Assembly (NCBI RefSeq): GCF_018320785.1
Contig: NC_054886.1
Span: 3,719,207-3,783,206 of the forward strand
Source of the DNA: Cheilinus undulatus
Lineage: Eukaryota > Chordata > Actinopteri > Labriformes > Labridae
Reading direction: 5' to 3'
Length of the DNA: 64,000 bases
The position numbers and the translations under genes were made by a program. Shown in pieces: positions 1 through 11,689 of the stretch (position 1 is the first letter of the stretch; each line of letters starts with the position of its first letter). The notes under the pieces were generated by a model. It made no database searches. It was not told where the DNA came from and saw only the letters and a list, made by a program, of their open reading frames with translations.

Positions 1-315
1 ACCACGGCCTGACTATGACCTTACGACCTTACGACCCTTACAAGGATTTCTGGCATGTTTGATATTTTGGTCGTACGACTCCAGACACTTCACAGTGAGA
101 GCAGAAACACGATCAGACTAAACAACTTTGGGGGTTAATTTTCCTTTGTAAACAGTCAGACAGCGTCCTAAATTACCATGACAACAGCTGGAATGACTTT
201 CTGGTGCACCCCACTATGTTAGAGGAAATAAATGAGCAGGAAATATTCCTCTCCATGGACCTGCAGCTGACACAGAGGTGATGCTGTTTGTGTGTGTGGG
301 ATAGAGAGAGGTAGC

Positions 316-349
<34 letters not shown>

Positions 350-1160
350 AAGAGCATGCAAGAGAGAGAGAGGGAGAGATAGAGGGGGGAGAGAGAGAGA
401 ATATGACTGGAGACACTTCACCCTGATTGTGTTAGACTTTCTAAAGGAAACTCCGTGGGTTTGTTATCTTTGTTCTAGCCTGTTGTGGTGTTATTATTCC
501 TGTAGAAGCCTGCAGACCCACACAGCTGATCAGAGGATCAGTGTGTGGCAGAAGGAGACAAAATGACAGCTGCATCATAAATTAGTGCCTGACACAGAGG
601 GTTTTTTGGGAGAAATGAAGTGCTTTGTACATTTTGGACACAGCGTACAGGCGAGCCATCATATTTTCTTGGCCCATTTTTATGTAAAACTCAATAAACC
701 ACACAGATAAAATGTTCCCATCTACAGCCACTATGTTGTAGATCTCTCTGAGCTCGTAATAACCAGCGGAGCAACTTTCATAGAAATCACTGGAGGCTAA
801 TGCCACTACTATAGCCAAGCACCTCATATGACCCAACCTCAAAAATCCTGAAATATCCCTTTCTTACATGCATACTCTGACATCCATTAACACATGCACA
901 CTTACACATTTGTAATCCAACCCATGGAATTATCTAATATGGCCGATTCTCCATAGAAACCTCTGCCATCACTGTGTGAATGTGGAGTGAAAAGCCAGAT
1001 ACCTCTCCAACCTTCTGCTACCTTTGTCATTGAACTGAAATTGCAAACTTCAGCAAAAGCAACAATATTTTATATGCCAGTGCTTTAAACTACTCTAGTT
1101 TTATATGCAGATATGGTTTAGTGCCATAAAACTAGGATTTAAAGTTGTTTTTTCATTGCA
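1..1160. repeat. (GA)n microsatellite and gene-poor flank
   Basis: A long imperfect GA/AG purine repeat occupies about 303-412. It gives spurious leucine/serine-rich reading frames on the minus strand. The rest of 1-1160 shows no immunoglobulin exon, transmembrane exon or transposon end that I can recognise. The exons belonging to the tail exon at 1161 therefore probably lie before the window, or are lost. Confidence 0.7.
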
Positions 1161-1284
1161 GGATAACCAAGAGATGGAAAACCTCCATTACGCTGCACTG
1201 AGAGTGAAGAAGACCAACAGCAGATCAACAAGACTCAAAGACCCCAGTCTGAGTGAATGTGTGTACTCTGGTGTGAGGCAGTAG
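1161..1284 (+). CDS. 3' tail exon of an NITR gene (partial)
   Basis: This is an isolated last coding exon. It follows a 'tttcattgcag' acceptor and needs one upstream base to start its reading frame. It encodes about 40 residues ending at TAG 1282-1284. It carries an ITIM-like NLHYAAL motif, expected to recruit SH2 phosphatases, then a basic linker, then SECVYSGVRQ at the extreme C-terminus. The layout matches the tail exons of the complete NITR genes in this window. An AATAAA signal lies at 1418-1423. No transmembrane or Ig exon was found in 1-1140. Since intron 4 of gene 1 is 1.7 kb, the partner exons could simply lie outside the window; it could also be a relic. The family call is secure, the integrity unknown. 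Confidence 0.8.
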
Positions 1285-2140
1285 AGCTGCACATTTTACA
1301 TTTGTTTCTTCTTTCTATACAAGCTTTTTGATAAATCTAAATAATGTACAGCTTTTATAATAACAAGAATTTCTGACCGGCTTAGACCTGTATACTAAAT
1401 GTAAAACTTTGGCTTACAATAAAACCCGAGCTTTAGCAGGCATGTTTATTTGCTTATTCAGAGGGTAATGTGTTTATACTTTAACAGAAATGTAGAGCAC
1501 TATGTTTCTATGTCTGAGTTAGCCCAGTCAGAGCTTCTGCTATTGAAAATATTTTGTTTAATGCTTCATTAAATGATTAATATGCATCTTATACTGACAA
1601 AACAAACTTTCAGAGAGTGCAGAATGTGCCCCACACACATGTGGACAGTTTTTCTTTAACACTGGTTTCCAGTGAGTAACATGACCCTTTTTCCATCAAA
1701 GTAGGGAGAAACAGGATGTGTGACATCACGTACAAAAGGTCTGAGCTCTCTGGTGCTCCCTCTAGAGGTATGCTCAAGTAACACACATCCTGTTGTGACG
1801 CCACATTTGTACTCAGACACGAGGTCAGTTACAAATACATCTCTGGCTATTAAAACCAACAGAGAAGCAGCTGCTGACAGGGATTTCCTTAGGCACATTT
1901 ATCCTTATTATACACTGTAATGTACAATTTGTGAGGTTTTTGCCTCACTACAGTTTGCAGAACTCTTTAAACGTTCATTTTTATGGTGTTTTAATTGACT
2001 TTTTTATCTTAAGAGCATGTTTGTACTCTAATCTTGGAGGAAATCAGCAGTATGGTGTCTATTTTGTTTCCTTTTTCATGTGAACTGTAATTTCAAGCAT
2101 TCACAAATGCTCATGTTTCATTGGTCACTCACTCAGAGTC

Positions 2141-2232
2141 ACTTCTTGCTAGCCAATCACGTGCAGCCTTCTCTAACATAAGAGGATGTACTGTATGAAA
2201 GGTCTCTACTTTCATGAAGATGTTTGATCACC
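2141..2232 (+). promoter_or_regulatory. Proximal promoter of NITR gene 1 with CCAAT box
   Basis: CCAAT at 2153-2157 (in 'tgctagccaatcac') ends 76 bp before the ATG at 2233. The other NITR genes here have a CCAAT box at 73-74 bp in the same position. No convincing TATA box was seen. The transcription start is unknown. Confidence 0.55.
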
Positions 2233-5200
2233 ATGCCATCTCTGAATGGAGCTCTTCACCTGCTTTGTTTTTGCTTGTGGAGAATGGGTAAGTTTGCCTC
2301 TTTTTGATGCAGTTTTTTCTTTCCATCATCAATCTCTTCCTTTTACTGCTAAATCTTACAAACATTTATTCTCAAACTTTCTTCGTCTTTTTTCTTTGCA
2401 GCTCTGACAAACGGCACCACACTTACCATAACAGTACGACAGCAGGGTGGTTTCATGTCAGCTGATTTAGGTGCCAGTGTGACTTTTGAGTGTTTCTATG
2501 AAGGTCAAGCTCCTGCAAAGATTTTCTGGTACAAGCAAACCATAGGACAGAGGCCGAGGCTCGTCTCTACCTTTTATATATATGATACAAAAGGTGTTTT
2601 TAGTGAGGAGTTCGAGGACAATCCTCGCTTCACTCTGGAGTCTGGAAACGGTAACAATCACCTGACAATCTCAAATGTAATCCCTTCAGATTCAGCCACA
2701 TATTACTGCGTCAGCGGCTTTGCTTACAAATTTCACTTTGCAGACGGGACTACTCTAAGTGTTAAGGGGGGAATATCTGAGTCTGGCTGGACCATCCAAG
2801 CATTAGTCCATCAGTCAGCAGCAGAGACTAGCTCTGCAGCTCTGAACTGTACAGTCCACACTGGGACCTGTGATGGAGAACACAGTGTTTACTGGTTCAG
2901 AAACTCTGAGGAAGCTCATCCAGGACTCATTTACACCCATGGAGGCAGGAATGATCAGTGTGAGAGGAACCCTAACACAGAAACCAACACCTGTGTCTTC
3001 AACCTGCCACTGGATCTCCTGGATCTTTCTCATGCTGGGACCTACTACTGCGCCGTGGCCACATGTGGACACATACTGTTTGGAAACGGGACGATAGTGG
3101 ACTCAGCAGGTAAGTGCAAAGTTGTAGCAAGAAATTACCAACATTTTACTTGTGGTGGAAACTGGAAACCTGAAGTTAGAGATCCATCACCATAAGCTTA
3201 TTGTTTCTTACTTATTGAAAGGTTTTCTGTATAAAGGATCAACCCAGAGCTCCCATCAAGACCAGTCTTAGAGTGCTGATAAAGGCGAGGTTACTTTTGT
3301 CCCTTTCAATCTGAAAAGGGAGGCTAGCTTGCAGAAAACAATATGAGGACAGTAAGACAAGTATATTCAGTGTGATGTATCTAAAGGTAACAGCTAAGCC
3401 TGGTCAGTACTGGATCTTTAAGGTAGATTCTGAGACTTATATTGAGGTTTAAAGTTTCTAAAATCTAGGGATGCTCTGGTATGTTTGTCCTCTAAATTCA
3501 GATCACAATCACATCTTAGACCAGCAAAGACCAATAAAACTGTGTTATGATGTGTACTGTGATGCCAAACACCTTGTAATGATGAAAATATTAACAGACT
3601 GAGAAAATATTAAGCCAAGTAAGTAAGTTTGACAGTGCAAATAGTGTAATGAATAAAAGTGACTCAGTTTTAGCACAATAACTCAGTTGTCAAACATTTT
3701 TTAGCTCTAAATGATTAAAATTATTCAACTTTCTCACCAAAACGTCCTTCTTTTGAAATTACACTTGAACACATCATGATAACCTCCAATTAAACTTAGC
3801 CTAAAAGTCATTTTACCAAACTGACACCACATCAGAATGTAATGTTTTGCCTAATACAGCCAACATTCCAAAAAAGCTGGGACACTCTATAATATGGAAA
3901 TAAAAGCAGAAAGCAGTGATTCATAAATCTCATAAATCCATAATTATCAACATATCAGATGTTGAATCTGAGACATTTTACCATTTCATGAGAATATTCG
4001 CTCATTTTGATCTGATAGCAGCAACACATGTCATAAAAGCAGGGACAGGGCCATGTTTACCACTGTAACAGCAGCCTGTAAGTGTCTGTGAAGGGAGGAG
4101 ACCAGTTCTGGAGTTTTGGTGGAGGAATGTTGTCCCATTGTTGTCTGATGTAGGATGATAAAATACTGGATGGTCCCTCTCCTCTCTAGTCTGCAGGACA
4201 CAGTGTCTGTGGTTTCCAGGAAGAATTTAAAATTTTGACTCACCTGACCACAGAACAGTTTTCCATTTTGCCTCAGTCCATTTTAGATGTCTCTGGATCT
4301 GGTTTACAAACGGCTTCTTCTTAAAGCTTACATCCACAAATGTGAGCTTTATCTCTCATTTCTAGATGGAACAGCCAACTGTGTTAACAGACAATGATTT
4401 CTGGAAGTGATCCTGAGCCCATGCAGTGATTTCACCTTCAGAATCATGCCTGTTTTAAATGTGGCTGCCTGTGGGCCCTTAATAAATAAAACCATCGTTT
4501 AGAAACATAGAAGCATTTTATATTCATTTGGGTTTTCTTTGTGAGAAATTAAAACTTGTTTGATGATCAGAAACATTGAAGTGTGATAAATATGCAAAAA
4601 TATCAGAAATCATAAAAGGGGTAAATACTTTTTCACAGCACTGTATGAGCATAAAAGTACGGCTATCAGTCTGTTATTACTCAAACATGAGCTAGACAGT
4701 GTGGATAAAGACAATCAGTGCTTCTGTTTCCTACTACAGACCATGATTAATGCAGTCCACCTTGTTTGTTTTTCCTCATATTAGCTTTACTGAAAGTTCA
4801 TAACTCCTCCACATGTCTCACTAACCACAGAGAAGAAGAACCCTCCTGAATCACTCGTCTTCTTCTTAAGTGGAGCTTTGGCCTTCACCAGCATCCTGCT
4901 TGTTGCTCTCATTATTTTAGTTTGCACCATGAACAAAAGGAGCTGTTTTAGCACAGGTCAGTGCTTCTGTTTCTATTTTACAGCTGCTATCACTAAAGAT
5001 TGCTTTCATAGTGTGTTTTCTTTTTCATGACAGAGTCTCAGAGAGGGTCAGCCTCCACCACAGCAGCAGCAGAGGTAAATATCATCACTGTCTCCTTTAA
5101 AGTGCAAAAAACTCGTCGTTTCTCCACGAGGTTTATTGGGTTGATAGTAAATCACTGCATCAATTAAAGGCCTGTTTGTGACAAATCAAGGGTTTTGTTG

Positions 5201-6921
5201 TATGTTAAAGGGGCTCAGCTAGCCTCTTAGCTCAGAACAAGACTCCTCCAGACTCTAGTCCAGTGAAACTCAACATGTGAATCTAGATCTACATGTGGCT
5301 CTTTAGTGAGGATTTGTGGCTCTTTTATGTCTAAATTTGAAACATGATTCCCCCTAAAAACCATTAAAAAGGGAAACTTTGACCTCAGAAATATCCATTG
5401 TTGTTTCCCACACTTATACAGCAGGCTTTAATTCTCAGATTTAACTGTCAACCTTTATTTTTGTCTGTATATTTTCATTGCCCAATTTTGGCAATTTTTT
5501 GCCCTTCTTTTCCCTTTTTTGCAGCTTTTTGCCCATTTAAGGTGCCTCTTGCCATTACATATCACTTTCCCATTTCCCCCACCTTTTTGCTGCTGCTTTT
5601 TACCAATTTTTAGTCAGTTTTTACTTTTTTTTTACCATTATTGCCACCTGTTAGCCATTTTTTTCCATGTCTTACCCATTTCTGCTACTTTTTCTTCACA
5701 TTTTTTGTCACTTTTCACCCAGTCTCTGCCATTTTCTGCCTATTTTACCCCTGTTCATCCATTTTGGTCACTTTTTTGTCAGCTTTTTCACCTATTTTCC
5801 AGCTTCAACTTATTTTTATTGCCACTTTCACCCACTTTTCACCACTTAGATTGTGGCTCTTGCAAAGGTATTTTTCAACAGTTTGTCTCTTTGGTTGAGC
5901 AGGGTTCAGTAACACTGCTCTAGTCTCTCTTTATCTGGCTAGACGACACCAGGAATCCTGCAGGACTGAGTAAACTGTGATCTTGTAAACCAACTATGTG
6001 CATATCGCCACCTGCTGTACCAGACTGAGTACATACGCTAGTGGGCCCGGGCGCGGATCCATGTTGGCAGAGTGAAAGCAAGCCGGTGATCGGGCCGTGG
6101 CATGGTTCGGCATGGAAACAATCGGGCATAATGTGAAAGTTTAATCAATGGAGTTACACGATATGAAGAGTAGTAGACCAACACTGATAGGCTCCGCCCA
6201 TCTCCTGTTTGATTCGTGGACTCTGTTTATTCATGGACTTACTGGTTCACAGAGCATTCTGGGATTGCTTGCAGTGTGAGCCAGGAAGGACATTTTTAGC
6301 AGATTTTCCCCCTCATCATGAAAAAATGCATGAATGAAAATGTCAGTTTACTCTTTAGTAAATCTATTGTACTTAGAGCCATTTGTAAAGAGCAGAGTCA
6401 ACAAATCAGTGCAGTAAATAAGCCACCAGTGTTTGAATTCTACTGTGGCATTTCCTGATGTGCACCACGGCGTTCAAAGTCACATGCACCACATGCACAT
6501 GGCCAACATAAGTGCTAGTGAGGCTTCGCTGTGTTGAAGAGGGCCGTCTGCATAGCGGTGATGTGCTTGAGAGTTTGAATTTGCAACCGATGGAGGAGAA
6601 TAATCAAGATAACTCATTATTTAGCCAAAGTCATGAAGCATCCAAGATAAATGAGTCCATCATGAAAACCTCCATAACAGGACACATCCTGTTATAATGG
6701 AAGAAAATAAATTTCTATTCATTTCAGTGAAAAACTTTAATAAAAGACTCTAATGCTTTGATATGAATGCACTGATCTCCTGCTATGATCTGTGTTCCCA
6801 GGGTTATGAAGAAGCAGACAGCCTCCATTATGCTGCAGTGAGGACTCAAAGGACCAACAGACCAAGAGCTCAGAGGGAAAACACCACCACTGAATGTGTG
6901 TACTCCAGTGTCAGGCAGTAG
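2233..6921 (+). CDS. NITR gene 1: two-Ig-domain inhibitory receptor, intact
   Basis: Likely cell-surface receptor of the novel immune-type receptor family. Exons 2233-2287 (leader), 2402-3109 (V + I), 4831-4956 (membrane), 5034-5074 (linker) and 6802-6921 (tail) join in phase to a 349-residue open frame. The leader MPSLNGALHLLCFCLW is hydrophobic. The V domain has the B-strand Cys (TFECF), WYKQ, and DSATYYC followed by a J-like FADGTTLSV. The I domain has the NITR-type set of six cysteines (LNC, TGTC, NDQC, NTC, YYC, ATC) and a perfect J-like FGNGT. The transmembrane segment (about FFLSGALAFTSILLVALIIL) contains no charged residue, so it is not an activating, adaptor-pairing type. The tail has SLHYAAV (ITIM-like) and ECVYSSVRQ. 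AATAAA lies at 7023-7028. Its introns 2 and 4 are long and repeat-filled, and its sequence differs throughout from genes 2-5, so it is an older branch. T-cell receptor or CD8-like genes are excluded by the I domain and tail. Confidence 0.9.
3850..4650. repeat. DNA-transposon relics in intron 2 of gene 1
   Basis: The segment begins with 'ttccaaaaaagctgggacac', a motif repeated at about 14430, 14595, 14776 and 18901. It ends with 'tactttttcacagcactgta', which looks like the outer end of a Tc1/mariner-type inverted repeat. No transposase frame survives. The short reading frame on the minus strand at 4031-4243 is not a convincing gene. Confidence 0.5.
5260..5925 (+). repeat. Interspersed repeat, copy A (in intron 4 of gene 1)
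   Basis: T-rich degenerate sequence built of 'ttttgccacttttcaccc'-like units between recognisable edges ('gatttgtggctcttttatg' at the left, 'gtggctcttgcaaaggtatt' at the right). The same element lies inverted at about 11690-12490, with both edges recognisable. Reading frames inside it are low-complexity Phe/Pro/Leu-rich and not genes. Confidence 0.7.
5980..6140 (+). repeat. Interspersed repeat related to 30250-30430 (inverted)
   Basis: It shares 'gactgagtacatacgc', a GC-rich 'ggcatggttcggcatgg' block and 'taatgtgaaag' with the reverse complement of 30250-30430. The GC-rich core stands out from its surroundings. Probably the end of a dispersed element; class not assigned. Confidence 0.5.
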
Positions 6922-7106
6922 AGCTGGACATGCTTTTAAATCTGCAGATAAACGCTGTTTCTCTGTTTAGCTCCATGTTCTCTTTGTCCTGTAGGATGAA
7001 TGTAACCCCCTAAACAAGCCTGAATAAAGACGCTGCATCTGTCTATGTACTGATCTGATGGAAAAGGAAGCAGGAATGTCTCCTTTTTTCTGGGTAAAGT
7101 TTACTG

Positions 7107-7265
7107 TAGGGGTGCAGATGACCTGGTGGTGAAGGCGTGTCTCCATGTACACGAGTGACCTGGGTTCAAGTCTGTCTCTCCTCCAATCTCTCATCCCTGT
7201 TTCTGACTCTATCCACTGTCCTCCTCTATGAATAAAGGCATAAATGCCCTAAAATGCATCTTAAA
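7107..7265 (+). repeat. tRNA-type SINE
   Basis: The segment has a tRNA-like 5' part (gacctggtggtgaaggcgtg ... gggttcaagtctgtctctcc, resembling a B box). A CT-rich body follows, and a tail 'atgaataaaggcataaatgc'. This matches a common fish SINE pattern. Inverted, more decayed copies lie downstream of genes 3, 4 and 5 (about 17940, 26790 and 57115). Confidence 0.65.
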
Positions 7266-8541
7266 AAGTTTACTGTAAATATTTATGTTCATTGTTTTTG
7301 TCTACAGTCAAAAGATGACATCTAAATTCTACAGAGACTAAAGAACATCTTTGTTTTGTGCTCCTGTTTTTAAGAAAGACAAACATGATGAGTGGGAGAA
7401 ACTCTTTTTTTTTTTTTTACTTTTTTTTTTTTACATTTTTTCATTTTTTGACAGAAAATGAGAAAAACTGAAAAATCAGCATTTTTTTTTTTTAATTATC
7501 TTTTAAAATTGTTGACAAAAAAATTGAAAACAAAAAAACAGTTTTCTCATTTCTTTATCAAATGGTTGAAAAAAAATCAAATCTAGGTTCAACTTTTGCT
7601 TTTTTTTCAACTCTGTTTTTTGTTTTTGTTTGTTTTATTGAAATACTTCAGGAAAAGGAAATCATGTCCCCCACTGGGAAAGGTGAACATTTCAAAATAA
7701 AAGCCCACATGTCAAAATTAAACAAGCAAAAAATAACAGATTTGAAAAAAAAAATGGAAGCCCACTTAAAAGTGTTATTTGTTTTTCTGTTTTTGTGACA
7801 GAAATGGAAAAAAAAAAACAGAAAATGGCTCTTTCTTCCCTTTTTTGTTGGTCAAAATGAAAAAACAGAATAACTAGAGTTTCTCCCATTTTTTCGAGTC
7901 TGGTTTCAACCAGGAAATGGATCTGCAGGAGAATACTCTGACATATTTCTCCTAGTTTTTGAGGTTGAAATGGTGACTTTCTTGTCATTGCCATGACAGA
8001 GCTGTAATCACTAACAGTGTTTATTGTTGGAGTGTAATATTCTGTCACTGACTTCTACAGAAAACAGCAGGAACTGCTCATAGAAGCTGCTGCAGAGCTC
8101 ACTTGGTGCTCTGGTGGTTTTTTAGCAGCTCTGGTTCCATTCCAGTCCTAAAATAGAAATTTGATAAATTCTTATAAAAAAATATTTAAAAGCATCAAGC
8201 AGCTTAATCAGCTACCTATGTACTCATGACTAGGAAACATTTAACTCAGTGCAAAGCAGCTTTTGATATAGAATATAAAGGCAGAGGTAAAAGCTCTGTA
8301 CCTTTTTTTACAGAAGGATGGAGGAAGGGAAAACCAGAAACAAGACTCGAGCTGGTTCATTTGATTTTCTGCTTTAACCAAATAAACAAAATAATAAATT
8401 GTGATTCTGTTTGAGTGGTGGGTGGGCCTTCAGTGGTCCTTTGCTTCTGATTGGCTAGTGTCTTCCATTAATTTTGTGTCTGCTGTCCCCGTCAAAATAA
8501 AGGTACTCAAGTGCTTGTCTTCATAAAAACATATGTATCTA
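7266..8541. other. Low-complexity A/T stretch, no gene seen
   Basis: About 7396-7880 is dominated by runs of T and A with scattered 'gaaaa' and 'tttttc'. The opposing reading frames at 7562-7798 and 7692-8048 are lysine- or phenylalanine-rich artefacts of this composition. Nothing further was recognised up to 8541. Confidence 0.6.
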
Positions 8542-8719
8542 CACTATATTGCCAAAAGTATTCACTCACCTGCCTTGACTCGCATATGAACTTAAGTGAC
8601 ATCCCATTCTTAATCCATAGGGTTTAATATGATGTTGGTCCACCCTTTGCCGCTGTAACAGCTTCAATTCTTCTGGGAAGGCTTTCCACAAGGTTTAGGA
8701 GTGTGTTTATGGGAATTTT

Positions 8720-10110
8720 TCACCATTCTCCCAGAAGTGCATTTGTGAGGTCACACACTGATGTTGGACAAGAAGGCCTGGCTCTCAGTCTCTGCTCTAA
8801 TTCATCCCAAAGGTGTTCTGTCAGGTTGAGGTCAGGACTCTGTGCAGGCCAGTCAAGTTCATCCACACCAAACTCTCTCATCCATGTCTTTATGGACCTT
8901 GCTTTGTGCACTGGTGCACAGTCATGTTGGAACAGGAAGGGGCCATCCCCAAACTGTTCCCACAAAGTTGGGAGCATGGAATTGTCCAAAATCTCTTGGT
9001 ATGCTGAAGCATTCAGAGTTCCTTTGACTGGAACTAAGGGGCCAAGCCCAGCTCCTGAAAAACAAGCCCACACTATAATCCCCCTCCACCAAACTTTACT
9101 CTTGGCACAATGCAGTCAGACAAGTACCGTACTCCTGGCAACCGCCAAACCCAGACTAATCCATCACATTGCCAGATGGAGGAGCGTAATTTGTCACTCC
9201 AGAGAACGCATCTCCACTGCTCTAGAGTCCAGTGACGACATGCTTTACACCACTGCATCCCATGCTTTGCATTGCACTTGGTGATGTATGGCTTGGATGC
9301 AGCTGCTCAGCCATGGAAACTCAATCCATGAAGCTCTCTACACACTGTTCTTAAACTAATCTGAAGGCCACGTGAAGTTTGAAGGTCTGTAGCGATAGAC
9401 TCTGCAGAAAGTTGGTGACCTCTGTGCACTATGCGCCTCAGCATCCGCTGACCTCACTCTATCATTTTCCATGGCCTACCACTTGGTGGCTGAGTCAAGA
9501 GGGTCTGGCTGCAGCCCTCGAGCAAACCTCTACGCTGGGGTGTTTGGCTGGAGACCTCTACGGTGGGGTGAAACCTCTTCGCTGGGGCGTGACGTACATT
9601 GCCCAAGCCTACGCTGGGGCGTGCAGCATGTTAGCTGTTGTTAGCATGACTACACCACTGTGCTTATGACACATTAGCATAGCCCCGTACGCTGGGGCGT
9701 ATTTGGGCGTGCAGCAGCACACCCCAACCCCTACGCTACTAAACCCCGACTGGTTTGGTTTAGGCATTAAAATCCAACTGGTTAGATTTAGGGTCGGCAA
9801 GCGGATAGAGCTGAAATTTCGTCGCGGGTAATATACGTCACGCCCCAGCGCAGACGTTTCGCCCCAGCGCAGACGTTTCGCCCCAGCGGAGAGGTTTGCC
9901 CGAGGGCTGCAGCCAGATGCCTCTCGGCTGAGTTGCTGTCGTTCCCATCGGCTTCCACTTTGTTATAATACCACTGACAGTTGACTGTGAAATATTTAGG
10001 AGCCAGGAAATTTCACCACTGGACTTGTTGCACAGGTGGCATCCTACACCACGCTGGAATTCACTGAGCTCCTGAGAGCGAGCCAGTCTTTCACAGATGT
10101 TTGTAGAAAC
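8720..10110 (-). pseudogene. Tc1-like transposase, disrupted
   Basis: DDE transposase that would cut and paste the element at 8542-10220. The N-terminal helix-turn-helix region reads at about 10110-9930 (CHLCNKSSGEISWLLNISQS, TVSGIITKWK). After the nested MITE come the catalytic region with [16 protein letters not shown], and [16 protein letters not shown], so all three acidic catalytic residues can still be found. Frames change between blocks (the segments at 9258-9073 and 9073-8720 are in different frames), and the 430-bp insertion separates the DNA-binding and catalytic parts. It cannot make an active protein. Confidence 0.85.
9488..9933. mobile_element. Nested hAT-like MITE with CGCTGGGG repeats
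   Basis: A 430-bp element (9496-9925) is flanked by the perfect 8-bp duplication GGCTGAGT (9488-9495 and 9926-9933). Its ends form an inverted repeat around 'tctggctgcagccctcg' and 'gcaaacctct'. Inside are several CGCTGGGG units, four in one direction near the left and three inverted near the right. It interrupts the Tc1-like transposase. An 8-bp duplication is typical of the hAT superfamily. No coding capacity. Confidence 0.75.
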
Positions 10111-10344
10111 AGTCTGCATGTCTAGGTGCTTGATTTTATACACCTGTGGACATGGAGGTGATTGGAACACCTGATTTCAATTATTTGGATGGGCGAGTGA
10201 ATACTTGTGGCAATATAGTGTATATCATAATGCACGTCTGGGAGTTGGGTAGGTTATGGGTTAGCAGTTAACTGTGGAGTAGTTCAGCTTTCTTGTATGA
10301 GCATGTTCATCATGATAGACCTCCTGTAGTCTTAGGCTTACATT

Positions 10345-10760
10345 CATCATCAGCACCTCTTCAACATGGCACCTTTGTGCTCTGAGGCACAGTCATGTTG
10401 GAATAGAAAAGGCCTTCCCCAAACTGTTGCCATAAAGTTGGAAACACAGGATTGTCTAAAATGTCTTGGTATGCTGAAGCATTAAGGTTGTTCTTCACTG
10501 GAGATAAGGGACTTAGCCCAAACCCTGAGAAACAGCCTCATACCATTATCCCTCCTCCAAACTTCACAGTCAGGCAGGTAACATTCTCTTTGGTGTGATT
10601 CATCACTCCACAAACTGGTTTCCACTGCTCCACAGTCCAGTGTCTGAACGCTTCACACCCCTCCATCTGACACTTGATACTGGACTTGGTGATGTGAGGC
10701 TTGCATGCAGCTGCTCAGCAATAGAAACTCATTCATGAAGCTCCTGCTGCAGTTTTAGTG
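10345..10760 (-). mobile_element. Degraded second Tc1-like transposase fragment
   Basis: Nucleotide similarity to 8880-9330 is evident (for example 'cacagtcatgttggaa', 'cttccccaaactgttgccataaag' and 'tcttggtatgctgaagcatt'). No long frame survives and no ends were seen. It is an older, independent copy. Confidence 0.75.
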
Positions 10761-11689
10761 TTTACATTAATCCCAGAGGAAGCTCAGAACTCCTCTGCTG
10801 TAGAATCAGTAGAGCGTTGGTGACTTTTAATATTCATATTTTAATAATAACTGAAATCTAGCATTAAAACCCCAGCAGTTTTATAAGTTTATACCAAGGT
10901 CTTTTGGGAAGAACAACATGTGAGGGTATGTCAGATTTTATCAATGAAACAATTAAAATCAGTGTTGAATTTTTTCTCTATCTCTCTCCATTATGCTTTC
11001 CCCCAGAAACTTTATTGAACAATTAGTACAAACAGACAAATGCTCAAATACAGTAATGAAGACATGTGGATAAAAGTATGATAAAAAATAAACAAATAAA
11101 TAAATAAAAAGTTGGTACATTCATAAGTACAAATGGAGAGTGTAGAAATTGTCATATATTGAGTCAACACTGCAGAAAATAAAACATGTCTCCACTGTTC
11201 AAATGATACTGTAGCTTTTGTTGGAGCCTCATTTCCCAGTGTGCACCACGGCGTTCATGTCACAGGCATCACATGTACATAGCCTACTTCAGTGCAGCGT
11301 GGTCATCAGAAAAACAAAAACAATTAAACTTTGGTCTGAGAGCGAGAATTAAAAAGAAATGAGCCAACACTTTGAAATGAGTGAGATTTTTTTTTTCATA
11401 TAGAGAAAAGGAAATAAAATACTTCTGAAAATATTCAGCCCCACTTCACTTTATTTAGATTTTGTCATGTTACATCCTGATACTACAGTCAAAAAATATT
11501 TTATTCTCATCATTCTACACTCATGACCTCATGAAGACAAAGTGGAAACAGAATTTTTGAATTTTTGCAACTTTATCAAAAATGAAAAACTAAAGTATCA
11601 CAGACACAAGTATTCAGACCTGCTGCAAAAACACACAAAGTCCCACTCAGACCAAAGATTGACAACAGAACACTTCTGTTTTAGAACAG
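10761..11689. other. Gene-free stretch with short repeat similarity
   Basis: About 11225-11300 ('cagtgtgcaccacggcgttc ... catcacatgtacata') repeats a segment at about 6455-6520 in the same orientation. Otherwise A-rich unique-looking sequence with no gene recognised. Confidence 0.5.

Larger units (their letters stand above)
8542..10220 (-). mobile_element. Tc1/mariner-type transposon with nested insertion
   Basis: The left inverted repeat 'cactatattgccaaaagtat' at 8542 matches the right one (reverse complement at 10220: cactatattgccacaagtat). Both are flanked by TA (8540-8541 and 10221-10222). Without the nested element at 9496-9925 the transposon would be about 1.24 kb. It carries a decayed transposase on the minus strand. 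Confidence 0.9.

Noticed and set aside
173-421. Reading frames on the minus strand rich in Leu/Ser
   Set aside because: They are translations of the GA/TC microsatellite and have no independent support.
2402-3109. T-cell receptor, CD8 or immunoglobulin light-chain gene
   Set aside because: V and a six-cysteine I domain share one exon, with ITIM-type tail exons downstream and no recombination signal sequences noticed; NITR fits better.
5398-5923. Overlapping Phe/Pro/Leu-rich frames
   Set aside because: Produced by the T-rich interspersed repeat; a related repeat at 11690-12490 has no matching frame.
7562-8048. Opposing frames in the A/T-rich stretch
   Set aside because: Low-complexity composition in both strands; no domain, no splice context.
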